A stretch of 64,000 bases of DNA from positions 3,566,501-3,630,500 of the forward strand of contig JAOTOL010001639.1 of the NCBI GenBank assembly GCA_034440575.1. Reading direction: 5' to 3'. The DNA comes from Imbricaverruca yamaguchii (taxonomy: Eukaryota > Arthropoda > Thecostraca > Neoverrucidae). Every line of letters begins with the position of its first letter. The first letter of the stretch is position 1. The translations under genes were made by a program, and so were the position numbers. Shown here in pieces: positions 24,822 through 35,619 of the stretch. The notes beneath the pieces were generated by a model. It was not told the origin of the DNA. It made no database searches and was given only the letters and a program-made list of their open reading frames with translations.

Positions 24822-25234
24822 AGGCATGAATGGGGCTCAAATCGTCATCACACAACAGTTTTAATTTCAGCATCTAAAAGGTCAAGGTCAGGACGCAAAA
24901 ACTAGGTCACGGAGTAACGTGAACTAATAAATTGAAAATGGGAAATCAGAGATAGCCAGCCTGTTCCTTGATTCATCTTAATTTGCATTAAAAAAAGTTC
25001 AATGAAATAGCTCACTAAGCTTTGGAGTTATGGGTCGTCAAAGTTAGGCCTCCTCACTGACCTTGGGAAATTTGCAAAGACTGTATCTTGGGAAATATTT
25101 TTTGGGAGTTTTGTTTTCACCATAAATTAATTGTTCGCCATTGAAAACCCCGATACACAACTTATCAAGAAAATCAAAAATAGTCGGACGCCAAATTGGA
25201 AAATTTCCCGTTGAGTTACTGTGGAATTCCTCAA

Positions 25235-25316
25235 CCGTGAGAGGTCGCCCTCACAGCCGTGAAAGAACGCTCCCGCAGCCGTGAAAGGACGGCCTCAAAG
25301 CCGTGAAAGGACTTCA
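25235..25316. repeat. Quasi-palindromic 22-bp tandem repeat, right terminus
   Basis: Four units related to those at 20783-20945 (for example CGTGAAAGGACGGCCTCAAAGC). Confidence 0.85.
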
Positions 25317-25452
25317 TGAGATTCAATTCAAAGATTCAATTCAACAATTCGAAGTACCCATTCTTCGATAACATATATTTGTCGCTCGCCTGAGTGATGA
25401 CAAATTATCGCCAAAGATAGCTACTAGACATAATTATACGAAAGATAGCTAT

Positions 25453-25822
25453 AGGACATGGTACATTGAATGGTTGTGTGCCATCATCTGAGTGGGAGAC
25501 CTGCCGACCTACCTACCGGCCCAGTGTCGGCACTGTAGGACATGGTACATTGAATAGCTGTCTGCCATCAGCTGAGTGGGAGACCTGCCGACCTACCTAC
25601 CGGCCCAGTGTCGGCACTGTAGGACATGGTACATTGAATGGCTGTGTGCCATCATCTGAGCGGGAGACCTGCCGACCCACCGACCGGCCCAGTGTCGGCA
25701 CTGTAGGACATGGTACATTGAATGGCTGTGTGCCATCATCTGAGTGGGAGACCTGCCGACCTACCGACCGGCCCAGTGTCGACACTGTAGGACATGGTAC
25801 ACGGAATGGCTGTGTGTCATTC
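25453..25822. repeat. 84-bp minisatellite, 4.4 copies
   Basis: AGGACATGGTAC recurs at 25453, 25537, 25621, 25705 and 25789, exactly 84 bp apart. Because 84 is a multiple of three, all frames without stops stay open. One frame gives a 28-residue repeat (ETCRPTYRPSVGTVGHGT). The unit also contains CCTACCTACCGGCC. There is no sign that it is translated. Confidence 0.97.
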
Positions 25823-26607
25823 GTTAAGCAGGCGAGTTGCGGACAGCCCGAGCTCGGGAGACTGTGCCACGTAAAATACACCGCAACAAGTCGTTATATT
25901 GCATTACTGAGTTGTGCCGATTGGCATGTGCAATTCTCGCGCAGTATTCGCCAGAGAAAGAATCCTGTTTCGGGAAGTGTGCATCCAATTTCGGCCGGAA
26001 CAGACTCGTCTCCCATGCGCTTACCCCGAAATTGTTGGCACTCTCTCCAAATGTGAGGTCCTTTGCTGAACACGGTGGAAGTGCATTCAGCTTCAATGCC
26101 TGTGCTGAACTATCGAAATCGGCTGAAGTTGTCTCGGAAATGCATGCATTTCTGCCGAAATTGGAAGCAATCAGCTCCAGGAGTCTCCGTGGGCTGCCAA
26201 GAGCTCCATGGGCATGGGCTCCATAGGCATGGGCTCCATGGGCTGCGGTAGGTTCACATGAGCTCTGCCCTCCACGATCCCAGCTCCTGTGTCTGCACTC
26301 CCGGAGCCGTGTGACGAGCACCTTGCCCTTGTTTATCCGGCGCTCATAGTGCCGTCTTACATTGCGAGGTTCTTATTCTGTGCCAATCTCCGCAGTATGA
26401 ATGGGTACATACAAACACATAGTTGCTAGCAATGCAATATTTTCGGTCAGGAATGAGTGCATGTCCACAGGTGGGATAAATATGGGATCTACAGACCCAG
26501 CTATAAGAGGTGGGGCCAAAGAGCAAAGCTTCCAGTTTGACGGATGAAAGTTAAATTTACGAACCTATCATACATGTGGGAAATTAATTTAAAGGTAACG
26601 AACTCAC

Positions 26608-26744
26608 CTGTGGGAAATAAAGCTGAAGACCAGGCCGACGATACTGAGGCTACTGCAGATGATGATGACCAGACCGAGTGCGCTGTCTGCCGACGACGTT
26701 GAGGTGTCGGTGTGGCTCAGGCGGTGGGAAGTTGATCCGAACAT
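26608..26744 (-). CDS. Candidate first coding exon with a transmembrane helix (7TM receptor-like)
   Basis: Read from ATG 26744-26742 (A at -3) to a strong donor CACAG/GTGAGTT at 26608/26607. It has 45 codons and a split arginine codon (phase 2). It encodes a Ser/Thr-rich stretch of about 21 residues followed by a hydrophobic helix, ALGLVIIICSSLSIVGLVF, then SFISHR. A short polar N-terminus, one helix and a positive residue after it fit the first helix of a seven-helix receptor such as the GPR157 or secretin-like groups. The fit is to the pattern only. Upstream, the frame closes at a TGA about 12 bases before the ATG. TTTCAG at about 26803-26808 could end a 5' intron. I did not find the next exon. 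The exon sits between two minisatellites. Confidence 0.45.
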
Positions 26745-26789
26745 GTTGCAGCACTCTCACGCTGCCACAGATCACTCCAAACTCTGCAG

Positions 26790-26990
26790 CATTCCTGAAA
26801 CATCAGCAGCAGCACGGTGACATCCCTCACATATCAGCAGCAACTCCGTGACATCCCTCATACATCAACATGAACTCTGTAGCATCCCTCACATATCAGC
26901 AGCATATCGGTGACACCCCTCACACATCAATAGCAGCTCGATGACATCCCTCATACATTAGTAGCAACTCGGTGACGTCATTCACATACA
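26790..26990. repeat. Tandem repeat, about 34-bp unit
   Basis: About six diverged copies of a unit containing CATCAGCAGCA, GGTGACATCCCTCA and ACAT. Confidence 0.85.
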
Positions 26991-27794
26991 GAAGCTCTGC
27001 AATTGTTAGTGTGGCGGCATGAGTGGCGCTACGGATTATCGATAAAAAGGAGGTTGATAGTTTTTTTTTTCAGGAAACATCGTCGGAGTAATTTTAAACT
27101 GATCAACTTTAAAGGACGCGTCCCCCACCTTTTTCTGCGCTAGCGACACCCCGGTGCAAGTATAAACTTCTTCGGAAGATAATTTCTGGAGTAACGCCCA
27201 AATAATATGCCTATCAGGCGGAATGCCGTTTTGCCAAGGTGAGCCTGTGCATTAGCCTGTGTCGAGAATTTTCAAAGTGGTGTTATCAAAAACGGCTACT
27301 GTTTTTATTTTGCCTTGATATGTGCCTAACAATTCTGCATACAAATTAGATCGCTGGGCAATCGGATTTTTTTTCTCTCACAAATGCGTTTGAAAAAGAC
27401 TTCGGCATTCGGCGCCATATTGACTGTGAGAACCAATCCAGATAAGTGGGTCAAATAGTATCTCTTTTTGATCGTCTCGAGGAGCGGAGTCGACTGGAAC
27501 AACGTAATATTATAGAAAAATCGATAGCTAAAAAATATCGGCTATCTTGTGTCTTCTAATACACCAGCAAATGTCCATTTCGGGGCATGCAAGGAAATCT
27601 GAGGCTTAAAGAAATAAAAATCATGATACAACCGTGGTTTCTACACTTCCTCAATTGAAGACCTCAGCATCACTTACTGGGCATATAAATATAGACAAAG
27701 CTTTATATATATTCGCTGTTTGAACTACATAGTAGCATGATTGAGAGACGCTACTTTGTACGCATGTGCATCACATACCAAATACAAGGCTATC

Positions 27795-27880
27795 TGGAAA
27801 GGCTATCTCAATGTCTCAATATGCAACGAATAGGCAGCTATTCCTTGCATGTTGAGACATTCAGATAGCCTTTCCGCATC
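27795..27880. repeat. Long imperfect hairpin within the left arm
   Basis: GGAAAGGCTATCT...ATGTCTCAATATGCAA pairs with TTGCATGTTGAGACATTCAGATAGCCTTTCC across a short spacer. The right arm has only one strand of this hairpin (about 29095-29130), so the fold arose by a local inverted duplication in the left arm. Confidence 0.8.
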
Positions 27881-28648
27881 GCGGTCAGACGAATAGCATA
27901 TGCGTTGGTGATAATTATGATTAATATTCGCCGTGATTATTGAAATTCCCCGTGATCACCATGGAACCATCGATGCCTATTTTTTCCCAAGGAACACATG
28001 TCAGACATCAATGAATGAACACTGGAAATATCCAAGGCAAACATCGCGCGAAGGTGCGGAGCACAACTGACTGGACGGCATAGGGCACCCTAGTTCTACC
28101 TTTCATGAAACTCACAGTCGTTTTAGCATATTCCCCACGTCCCTCTTAGATGTTAGCCTGGGAAAAAGCTGCCGATGCATGTACCTACACTGTACGTGTC
28201 AGATCATGGTCTGGGATGCACTGCATGCAAAAACCTCCGGCGTATCGTTGAATTCATTGTGGGGGTTTACTATCTGATGTGGTTTCGCGCGAAGGTGTAG
28301 CACAATTGGCTGGATAGGCCGCGGCGTGTGCTGCGCCAGCTGCAGCTCACTCGGCTGCAGCACGGGGAAGTCGTGAGCATCGTGATGCCGTAACTCAACT
28401 CCAGTGCCTAATATGCTCACAGCGAAATGGTGCTCCAGATACTTCTCTATAGCGATGACAGAGCAGAGCGCCAGTTCGCTGTTGAACGTGTCAGGTGCAT
28501 CCGCGGCGAAAATGAGCGTGGAGACCCCAGCGTCGTCCCAGGAAAATTACGAGACTAAATGAGACCGCGGAGTGTCTGCAGTAGTTGATATCCTGGGACG
28601 GCGCCTTCGAACCGGCCCTCACGTGCCACACGCCAAGCTCGGAACTCG

Positions 28649-28966
28649 ATGGCTATGTGGACATCCAAATGTCAGTTCCAGTTTCCCGTGCACGGTTATT
28701 CAGTTGAACAATGCGCGAAACAGGTGTCGCTAGCTGCAAAAAACGTGTACGGGAAGGAGAGGAGGGACGGCTACATCCGGACTGCCTACATGCACCGGCA
28801 GCTTTTGCCCGTGCTAACAACTAAGAAGCACGTGGAGAATATGTCAAAACGACTGAATTTCAAGAAAGATAGAGCTGGGGTGCTTTATGCCGTCCAGTCA
28901 GTTGTGCTCCGCACCTTCGCGAGATGTTTGCCTTGGATATACCAGTGTTCATTGATTTATGTCTGA
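28649..28966 (+). CDS. Unrecognised open frame in the centre of the second inverted-repeat element
   Basis: 105 codons with an ATG start. It reads a mixed-composition region (for example ERRDGYIRTAYMHRQLLP, then a Lys-rich part) and runs into the right arm, where homology to the left arm begins at about 28890. I recognise no catalytic motif. By position it could be what remains of the element's own gene. A chance frame is equally possible. Confidence 0.3.
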   Translation: MAMWTSKCQFQFPVHGYSVEQCAKQVSLAAKNVYGKERRDGYIRTAYMHRQLLPVLTTKKHVENMSKRLNFKKDRAGVLYAVQSVVLRTFARCLPWIYQCSLIYV

Positions 28967-29989
28967 CATGTGTCCCTTTGGGAAAAAATAGGCATCGATG
29001 GTCCCATGGTGATCACGGCGAGTTTCAATAATCACGGCGAATTTTAACATTTGTATCACCAACGTATCTGATTTTCGTCTGAACGTGATGTGGAAAGGCT
29101 ATCTGAATATCCCAGCATGCAACAAATAGGTAGGTAATTGGTATGTGATGCACATGCGTACAAAGCAGCCTCCCTCAATCATGCTGCTATGTAGTTCAAA
29201 CAGCGAATAAACATGAAGCTTTGCCTATATTTCTATGCCAAGTGAGTGATGCTGAAGTCGGCAAATGAGTAAGTGCAGAAACCGCGCCCGTATCATCTTT
29301 ACTTGTTGAAACGTTAGGGTCCCTTGTATGCCCTGAAATGGACATTTGCTGGGGTATTAGAAGCCATAAGATAGCCGATAATTTCTTAATTATCGATTTT
29401 CGACAATATTGCTTTGTTTCAATCGACTCAGCTCGTCGAGACGATCAAAAAGAGATACTATTTGACCCACTTATCTGGAATGGTTTTCACAGCCAGTATG
29501 GCGCCGAACGCCGAAAACAGTCTTTTTCAAACGCATTTTGAAAAAAGATGCCGATGACAAAGCGATCTAATTTTCATGTCAAATTGTTAGGCACATATCA
29601 AGGGAAAATAAAAACAGTAACCGTTTTTGATAACACCACTTTGAAAATTCTTGACACAGTCTACTGTGCCAAGGGCGTTGGTTAAAGGGAGGCGTCGGTG
29701 AATGTCAACAAACACTTGGTGAATCGCATAACAATAACGAGGTACATCCAAGTTTTACATGCATGCATTATATTCACTTTTGGAACATGCAAATTGATGG
29801 CAGCCCAATGGTTTCCGAGGGAATTAATATGACCTAATTAACACTCGCACGTCCGGCGGCCCGCGCCAACTTCGCATGTCGGGGGGGCATATGACTGCCC
29901 CCCTAAGATCTCTGGAACTATGCTAGCTAGCGAAGAACGAAAAAACGGCGTTGGATAGCTGGTGACGAGCTCTATCGAAAGTGTTTCGG

Positions 29990-30740
29990 TCATTTTTTTT
30001 CGCTCAGGTCACCATTCAGGTCACTGGGCCATCATAGGTCAAATTAGACCGTATCAGGTGGGACTCAGATATTGACACATATCTCAGGACCTGTAACAGA
30101 TGGAAACAAATGGCGAACGCTATTCGACAGTTCTTGAAATGCGCTACCGGAAATAGGCGGTGTAATTTAAGGTCAGGTCACCCGAAGCTGAGGTCAAGGT
30201 CATAAGGTCATGACCTCAGGTCAAGGCCTATGGAGGTCATGTAAGGTATCAACCGACACGTCTTGACGACACAAGCACAATGACGGTAATTTCAGCCTTC
30301 TAGCTCAATGCAGTAGGGTGTAATGCGCATAAATGTGTAGTGATCTCAGGTGACCTCAAAGACCTTGGTGAGGTCACTGAGCAAAAATGTCAACGGTAAC
30401 ATTGAGCATAGCTTCCATCTACATGCCACAACCGTTGTGAGATCATTCCGAGAGCAAATATGGAACCAGGAAACATTTGTATATTTTACCATATACAAAA
30501 TTGCATAGCCCTATAATGGGGAAGCCATGTCAGCGACCTGACCTCAGGTCAATCCTACGAAAAAAAACGATATACATATTGTAGTCCCTGATGAGATCAT
30601 GACATGTTATAAATTTGAAATAAATCTCCCAATGATTGTGGATGTTATGCCAGCTAGAACTCCGAGTGTAGTTGGGTCACTTCGCCTGACCTGGTGACCT
30701 GACCTGAGATGACCCAGGATTAAAAATATACGAGGATATG
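29990..30740. repeat. AGGTCA/TGACCT half-site island
   Basis: About 15 or more copies of AGGTCA or its complement occur in 750 bp, often paired as direct, inverted or everted repeats (for example TGACCTCAGGTCAAGG, GACCTGACCTCAGGTCA). The spacing is irregular, so it is not a simple tandem array. The motif equals the nuclear-receptor half-site, but in this context it is more likely a property of a repeat family. Confidence 0.7.
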
Positions 30741-30837
30741 CGGAAAAGATCAATGAACAGCTATGCTAGGTTTGACCTTGCTAACCCTATTAGTTTGTCG
30801 GCAAGTGAGGAAAAAACTGGAGGGGGGTGGGCAGATA

Positions 30838-30852
30838 TCTTCCCCCCCCCCC
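30838..30852. repeat. Poly-C run
   Basis: A homopolymer of about 12 C residues. Confidence 0.9.
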
Positions 30853-31040
30853 GGACGTGCGCCGGCTAAGCTTGTGTCAAATCAAGTCACACGATTATCA
30901 AAATATGGGTCTCCCGATACTCTGTACCTATCCGAATCATGAACACCATGGGAAACTGTGCAATCCGGTTGTATCCAGCTATTTCTTAAATACCTCGTGT
31001 GAAATTAGATGCAAAAAATCATTCTTTTTTCGTTTACTTT

Positions 31041-31143
31041 TACAGGACGACCTTCAGACTACTTCTCGATTAATGGATGTTGTCGAGCAATATCTTGAGA
31101 CTACCACAACTTATTGTAGGGATCAATCACATTTTTTTCTGTG
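31041..31143 (+). CDS. Candidate exon, unrecognised
   Basis: A pyrimidine-rich acceptor (TTTCGTTTACTTTTACAG) precedes an open frame DDLQTTSRLMDVVEQYLE that ends at a TGA about 100 bases later. Acceptor quality and codon variety are good. No donor, neighbouring exon or domain supports it. Confidence 0.25.
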
Positions 31144-31199
31144 ATAAGATACTGAATTTTAAAATGCTTATTTGTCATGGAAACACTTGATGATATTCG

Positions 31200-31429
31200 A
31201 AGATCATGAGTTCGATTGCAGGGCGGAAATGGATGGTTTATTCGCATGCGCATCAATTATCTCTAGTATTTGCGAGAGGGCTTCCATCAAGAAGGAGACC
31301 AACGTTCCAAAACATGGTCGTGTCACACAAATGGTGGCTGAAAGAGCTCATGCGGATGAAGTAGCAGTGAATATGTATATAGAGTACCGGAAGCAGCCTA
31401 GGTCCCACGGCCGAATATGGGTTCTATAG
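31200..31429 (+). CDS. Open frame of normal composition, unrecognised
   Basis: The frame continues about 76 codons to TAG (AEMDGLFACASIISSIC, then a Lys/Glu/Arg-rich C-terminal half). GATTGCAG at about 31220 could be an acceptor. It lies just downstream of the previous candidate exon on the same strand but is not in a provable gene model. Confidence 0.25.
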
Positions 31430-32039
31430 ACTAATAAAACAGTGGTCAATCTGACTGAATCCACCACAAACATGGCGAAAGTTTTCTGCAAGCACCTACG
31501 GAGCTCTGTACTTAAAATAGCAATCCGGTTGATACCAAGAGGGCGATTAAAAAAGAAACATTAGTTCGCTATGAGATATTGAAGCGGTAGGCACTACGTG
31601 GAATCGGGCAAGTTTTGTCTCCATTTAGACTACAAAAACTGACCTCATCTGATAAATATGTATGATGGAACATTGAGAGACGTTGCCTATAGTGGATCTC
31701 AAAGATTTAAACATGGCCATCACAACGTACGCAGCACCAAACACGTCCTCAGCATGCAACCCATAGCTGCAATCTCACCTGCTTCGCCGTGCCGCTATGA
31801 ATTTCGGCTCCAGAGCAACTTAAGCGATATTTGTACCCTCGGATGACATCCCTCGCTTTCACTTTCTTTCACTAGCTCGTCTCTAACATGTTAGCCTTGC
31901 TTCGACGCTGCTGCCTGCCTGCTTCCTTTAGCGTGCAGGTATGGTGACGAGGCGGATCGCGACTCGCGAGGCGCCGGCTCTTCCCAGACACCCGCCGGCC
32001 GCCACCGACGAATCGCGACTGCGGACCCGGGTCCGGCGC
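31430..32039. other. Unassigned spacer
   Basis: No supported gene or repeat. Confidence 0.4.
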
Positions 32040-32215
32040 GAACTCCTAGTCGGTGTCGACGATGCGGGGACAGACGGCACCAACGTCACGTGGAGAGTCG
32101 GTACCGACGATGTGAGGACTGATGGTGTCAGCGACACGGGGACGGACGGTCTCGACGGTGAGGGAGAGTCGGTATCGACGATGTGGGGACAGGCAGTGTC
32201 GACATTGCGACATCG
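32040..32215. repeat. Degenerate repeat built on GTCGGTNNCGACGATG
   Basis: The core recurs three times with GGGGACAGACGG-like partners. Both strands are open through it. Confidence 0.6.
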
Positions 32216-32830
32216 TCTCCAAGCGGCGCGCACGGTGCGGAGACAGGTAGTGCAGATTGTACTGTCACGCCTACCGGCCGATAGCTCTTCGAGACTTTGG
32301 AAAATTCGCCATTGCATTTGGAGGGAAGAGTATCTGATGTACACTACCGACCTACGGCGATATTGACTTTGGGCAGAGGGGGCATCACCCGCTTCCCCAG
32401 CCCGAGGTCCTCACATGGCCATCTCGGTTGTATTTGCATTCGCGGGGTGTTCGTCAGACCGTGCTTCGGAACCCAATACCTACAGTAAATGCTGTTCACG
32501 GGCTTGATGCTCGTGCGGCAGCAGGTGGTTTCCTTTGAACCTCCGCAGCGAACGCAAGACGGCAAGAGTCATATTAACTCACCTCACACCTACTCGTCGT
32601 CGGAATACATGTGAACAGGCCACCAGAACATCAGGAAACGCCACAAATATGGCGTCACTTCCTGCCCACCTTATCCCGACGACCGACCAGCAAACGCAGC
32701 ACCACGCACCTTGGCACGACCACGTCCCTGTTGACATGCTTGCACGCCTCCCTCGGGGGCGGACGGCGGCGCTTCTTCTCCCGTCGGCCTGTCATATGCG
32801 CCCCAGCCCGGCGATTGCCCGCCGTCAGGA

Positions 32831-32917
32831 GGCGTGGTAGCGGCGTGGTAGCGGCGTGGTAGCGGCGTGGTAGCGGCGTGGTAGCGGCGTGGTAGCGGCG
32901 TGGTAGCGGCGTAGTAG
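32831..32917. repeat. 11-bp tandem repeat
   Basis: Eight near-perfect copies of GGCGTGGTAGC. Confidence 0.95.
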
Positions 32918-32964
32918 TGGCAGGTAGTGAACGTCAACGTGGACGTAGTGGTGGACGTGTCCCG

Positions 32965-33230
32965 GTCTGTCGAGGACCCCGAGTGGTCTGGCCGGTCTGT
33001 CGAGGAAGTCGAGTGGTCTGGCCCGGTCTGTTGAGGACGCCGAGTGGTCTTGTACGGTCTGTTGAGGACGCCGAGTGGTCTGGTCCGGTCTGTTGAGGAC
33101 GCCGAGTGGTCTGGCCTGGTCTGTTGAGGGAGATGAGCGGTCTGGTCCGGTCTGTTGAGGACGCCGAGTGGTCTGGTACGGTCTGTTGATGATGCCGAGT
33201 GGTCTGGCCGGTCTGTTGAGAAATCCCAGT
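32965..33230. repeat. 30-bp minisatellite, about nine copies
   Basis: Units of the type GGTCTGTTGAGGACGCCGAG followed by TGGTCTGGTCC, with lengths of 29-31 bp. Open frames across it (DRTRPLGVLNRP) are a consequence of the repeat. Confidence 0.95.
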
Positions 33231-34205
33231 GGTTAACTGTCAGGGTAGGTGGCAACATGGATAATATTTCGGGTGCGGAACTACGGCTGTATTGCAAATG
33301 AAATGCTTCCTCTTGTCTTAACGATAATTAGCAGAGCACAGAACCACACAATAACCGACTGATTGACCGATTACTTAGCCTTAGAGGCGCGCCTCAGCTG
33401 CCATTGGGTTTGTACCGTCCATGTGCGGTTCTTTCCCAGCATTACGCATGACTGCATGCAGCTGTTTTTTAAGTGCATAAGTTACGTCGAGCCGAGTAAC
33501 CGATATGTGCTGACATATTTGGCCCCTCTAAACGATCTCCGAATTACCACTCAACATGAAAGAATGAGGGGTTCCATAAGAGACGAAGCCGAACCTTAAT
33601 TCAGCACCAAAAGAAAACACCAACTTGTCCCTCCAATTATCTACTTAAAAGAAGCCTAAGGCACATAGCCGCGCCACCCGTCGACAATGCGCCCAATGGC
33701 CGCGCCACTATCGATCGTTCTAAAAGCCGAAAGTAACTATGGTAGGTCAGTTATACCCAAATTGAACAACCTAACCCCCTAACTTAACCTAGCGCCTGCA
33801 GTAGAACATTTCTCCATCCACCAACTGTATGTGCCCAACCTTCGCCTCACCAGTCTTTCCTTTGCACAGAGCAGGGAAAACATGTACGGACATGACGAGA
33901 GCATAGCAGCGAGCATATTACAATTATTGTATGCACCACGTCCACGTCTGGCTGGGAACTCATGGGACACTGGAGTTATTTCCACTCTGTTAGCACTTGT
34001 ACATGCGCTCCACCGATGGAGTATTTCGCAAAATAATGGATGTTATGCTTGAATATCAAATGCAGCTATTTGTTGCAACATGGTGGATGGGAGCCGATGT
34101 GTATTTTGGGCTAGTACAGAAGCTTAAATAAAAGCATGTACCACTGCTTGAATGCACGCGAAAAAAGCAACCTGCATCTTTTCAGCGTCACCGATGCGAG
34201 GCCCA
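33231..34205. other. Unassigned spacer
   Basis: Unique-looking DNA with short frames only. Confidence 0.4.
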
Positions 34206-34378
34206 GTGACACGTCGTATCGATATTCAGTGACACGTCGCATCGATGTTCAGTGACACGTCGCATCAACGTTCAGTGACACATCGTATCGATGTTCAGTG
34301 ACACGTCGTATGGACATTCAGTGACACGTCGTATCGATGTTCAGTGACACGTCGTATCGACGTTCAGTGACACGTCAC
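34206..34378. repeat. 23-bp minisatellite, 7.5 copies
   Basis: GTGACACGTCGTATCGATRTTCA repeats every 23 bp. CGTCGTATCGATG variants are the main polymorphism. Confidence 0.96.
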
Positions 34379-34608
34379 AACAAAGTCGTAGCTATTTGAA
34401 GTTTTTGAAAATAACCACGTAGCCCGCGCAGTTAATTCAACAGCCATGGTCACCTGGTCACATCGTCCAATGGTCACCTGGTGTACCCATGTGAGGGGAA
34501 GATGAACGTGGATAAGGATATTGCAGCGATTGCAATAAAAGGGGTTCTCTCAGATTTCTGACCTTCCACCAGAATACCAAAATTTAAGTATATCCCGTTG
34601 AAGAACTA

Positions 34609-35196
34609 TTGATGTTTATGATAATTATCAAGCCAATTGGATACCACAAATGGCAGGAACTGTACAGGACAGCTTATAAAATCTTACGGAACAATTGGCA
34701 GGAACGTGCAGGGCAACTGGCCGGAATTTTACAGGACAGTTACCAGGATCTGTTCGGAGATAAATGGCGTATTGAACAACCACATTGCCAACACTTTTTC
34801 GTACCGCTAAGACGACACCGCTTCACCACCAGAACACCTCGAGATGAGCCGAACATAGGTTTTATTAGCATCGGTTATGTCAGGCTAGTTTTATTACACA
34901 TTTCCCAAGCATTTATATCGAATTACAGCTATAAGGATAATGAATATAAGGTATCACAATATGCCGGGAAGCATGGAGTCCTCGCAGGAGGATCAAGCCT
35001 TTTTTCGTTGTTCATGCAGTGGCTATACCAAATAATCTGCGCAATGAATAATCTTGTCCATTTTCACTGCTACCTGTATGGATGCATGTATTTCTGCGCA
35101 ATCGTACATGAGTATGTTTTTCCTAGATTGTGGCGTCATATAGCAATCACGATAGATAAAGCAAGAAAATCGCAAGCATACAAAGTGTGTGAATGA
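34609..35196 (+). CDS. 195-codon open frame, unrecognised
   Basis: One of the longest frames here not made of an obvious tandem array. The first third lies in an imperfect repeat (TGGCAGGAACTGTACAGG, TTGGCAGGAACGTGCAGG), which helps keep it open. The middle is Arg/Thr-rich and the end is Tyr/Cys/His-rich. I see no domain, no signal peptide and no splice structure. A chance frame is likely. Confidence 0.15.
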   Translation: MMFMIIIKPIGYHKWQELYRTAYKILRNNWQERAGQLAGILQDSYQDLFGDKWRIEQPHCQHFFVPLRRHRFTTRTPRDEPNIGFISIGYVRLVLLHISQAFISNYSYKDNEYKVSQYAGKHGVLAGGSSLFSLFMQWLYQIICAMNNLVHFHCYLYGCMYFCAIVHEYVFPRLWRHIAITIDKARKSQAYKVCE

Positions 35197-35619
35197 TGCC
35201 AAGAAGCGATATTAGAAGTTCACAGGAACAGAATAACACTTCATACGGTTGACTGTCAGGAAGGCGCCCGAGCAAAAGGTAGGACGCAGAGGCATCCGGA
35301 ATACTCACGAGTTACTGCCGCGGATGCGCTGTGAGGGGACTGACAACAAGCGCTTCAGCAGGCGAATCGCAAATCCCTTGCACCATCTGGATTTATGTAG
35401 CACGCACAGCTGCGTCACTGCCCTCCGAGTAATCTGCTGGCGCCGCACACTCGCCAACGATCGACGACCCGCGCCCAGCTCCTAGTTATCGGCCATTGCC
35501 GTAAGGTCGACAATATCCGCACGGCCCAACTATCGGCTAGCGGCGGCGATAACAGCCTCAGCTTCAAAAGGAGCTGGCGGTGCAATCACCGTGTCGAGAG
35601 CCGCGTCACACCAGTGTGC
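35197..35619. other. Unassigned GC-rich spacer
   Basis: No supported gene. Leads into the 24-27-bp minisatellite. Confidence 0.35.

Larger units (their letters stand above)
20766..25320. mobile_element. Large inverted-repeat (foldback-like) DNA element
   Basis: The right arm (about 24245-25320) is the reverse complement of a left arm that is split into 20766-21281 and 23264-23735. Shared stretches include TCAGTGAGGAGGCCTAACTT, ATGAATCAAGGAACA, TTTGAGCCCCATTCA, GATGCGAAGTTATCG and TTCGTCACATCGAAACGG, each appearing inverted on the other side. Each arm starts with a short tandem array of a quasi-palindromic 22-bp unit. Without the nested hAT the element would be about 2.6 kb, with ~1-kb arms and a ~0.5-kb centre. 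Target duplications at the outer ends were not identified. Class assignment (long-TIR transposon such as MULE-like or a foldback) is open. Confidence 0.75.
27240..29672. mobile_element. Second long inverted-repeat element
   Basis: The left arm, about 27240-28085, is the diverged reverse complement of 28890-29672. Shared blocks include TTTTCAAAGTGGTGTTATC, GATAAGTGGGTCAAATAGTAT, CAGCAAATGTCCATTTC, GCATCACATACCA and GCGCGAAGGTGCGGAGCACAA. About 0.8 kb of unique DNA lies between the arms. The sequence is unrelated to the element at 20.8-25.3 kb, but the architecture is the same. No target duplication was identified. The superfamily is unknown. Confidence 0.75.

Noticed and set aside
20783..34378. 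Tandem arrays resembling CRISPR repeats
   Set aside because: Units abut without unique spacers, there are no cas genes, and the setting is eukaryotic.
34609..35196. 195-codon frame as a real gene
   Set aside because: Its first third sits in an imperfect repeat, no domain is visible and the flanks lack splice signals. Kept only as a low-confidence entry.
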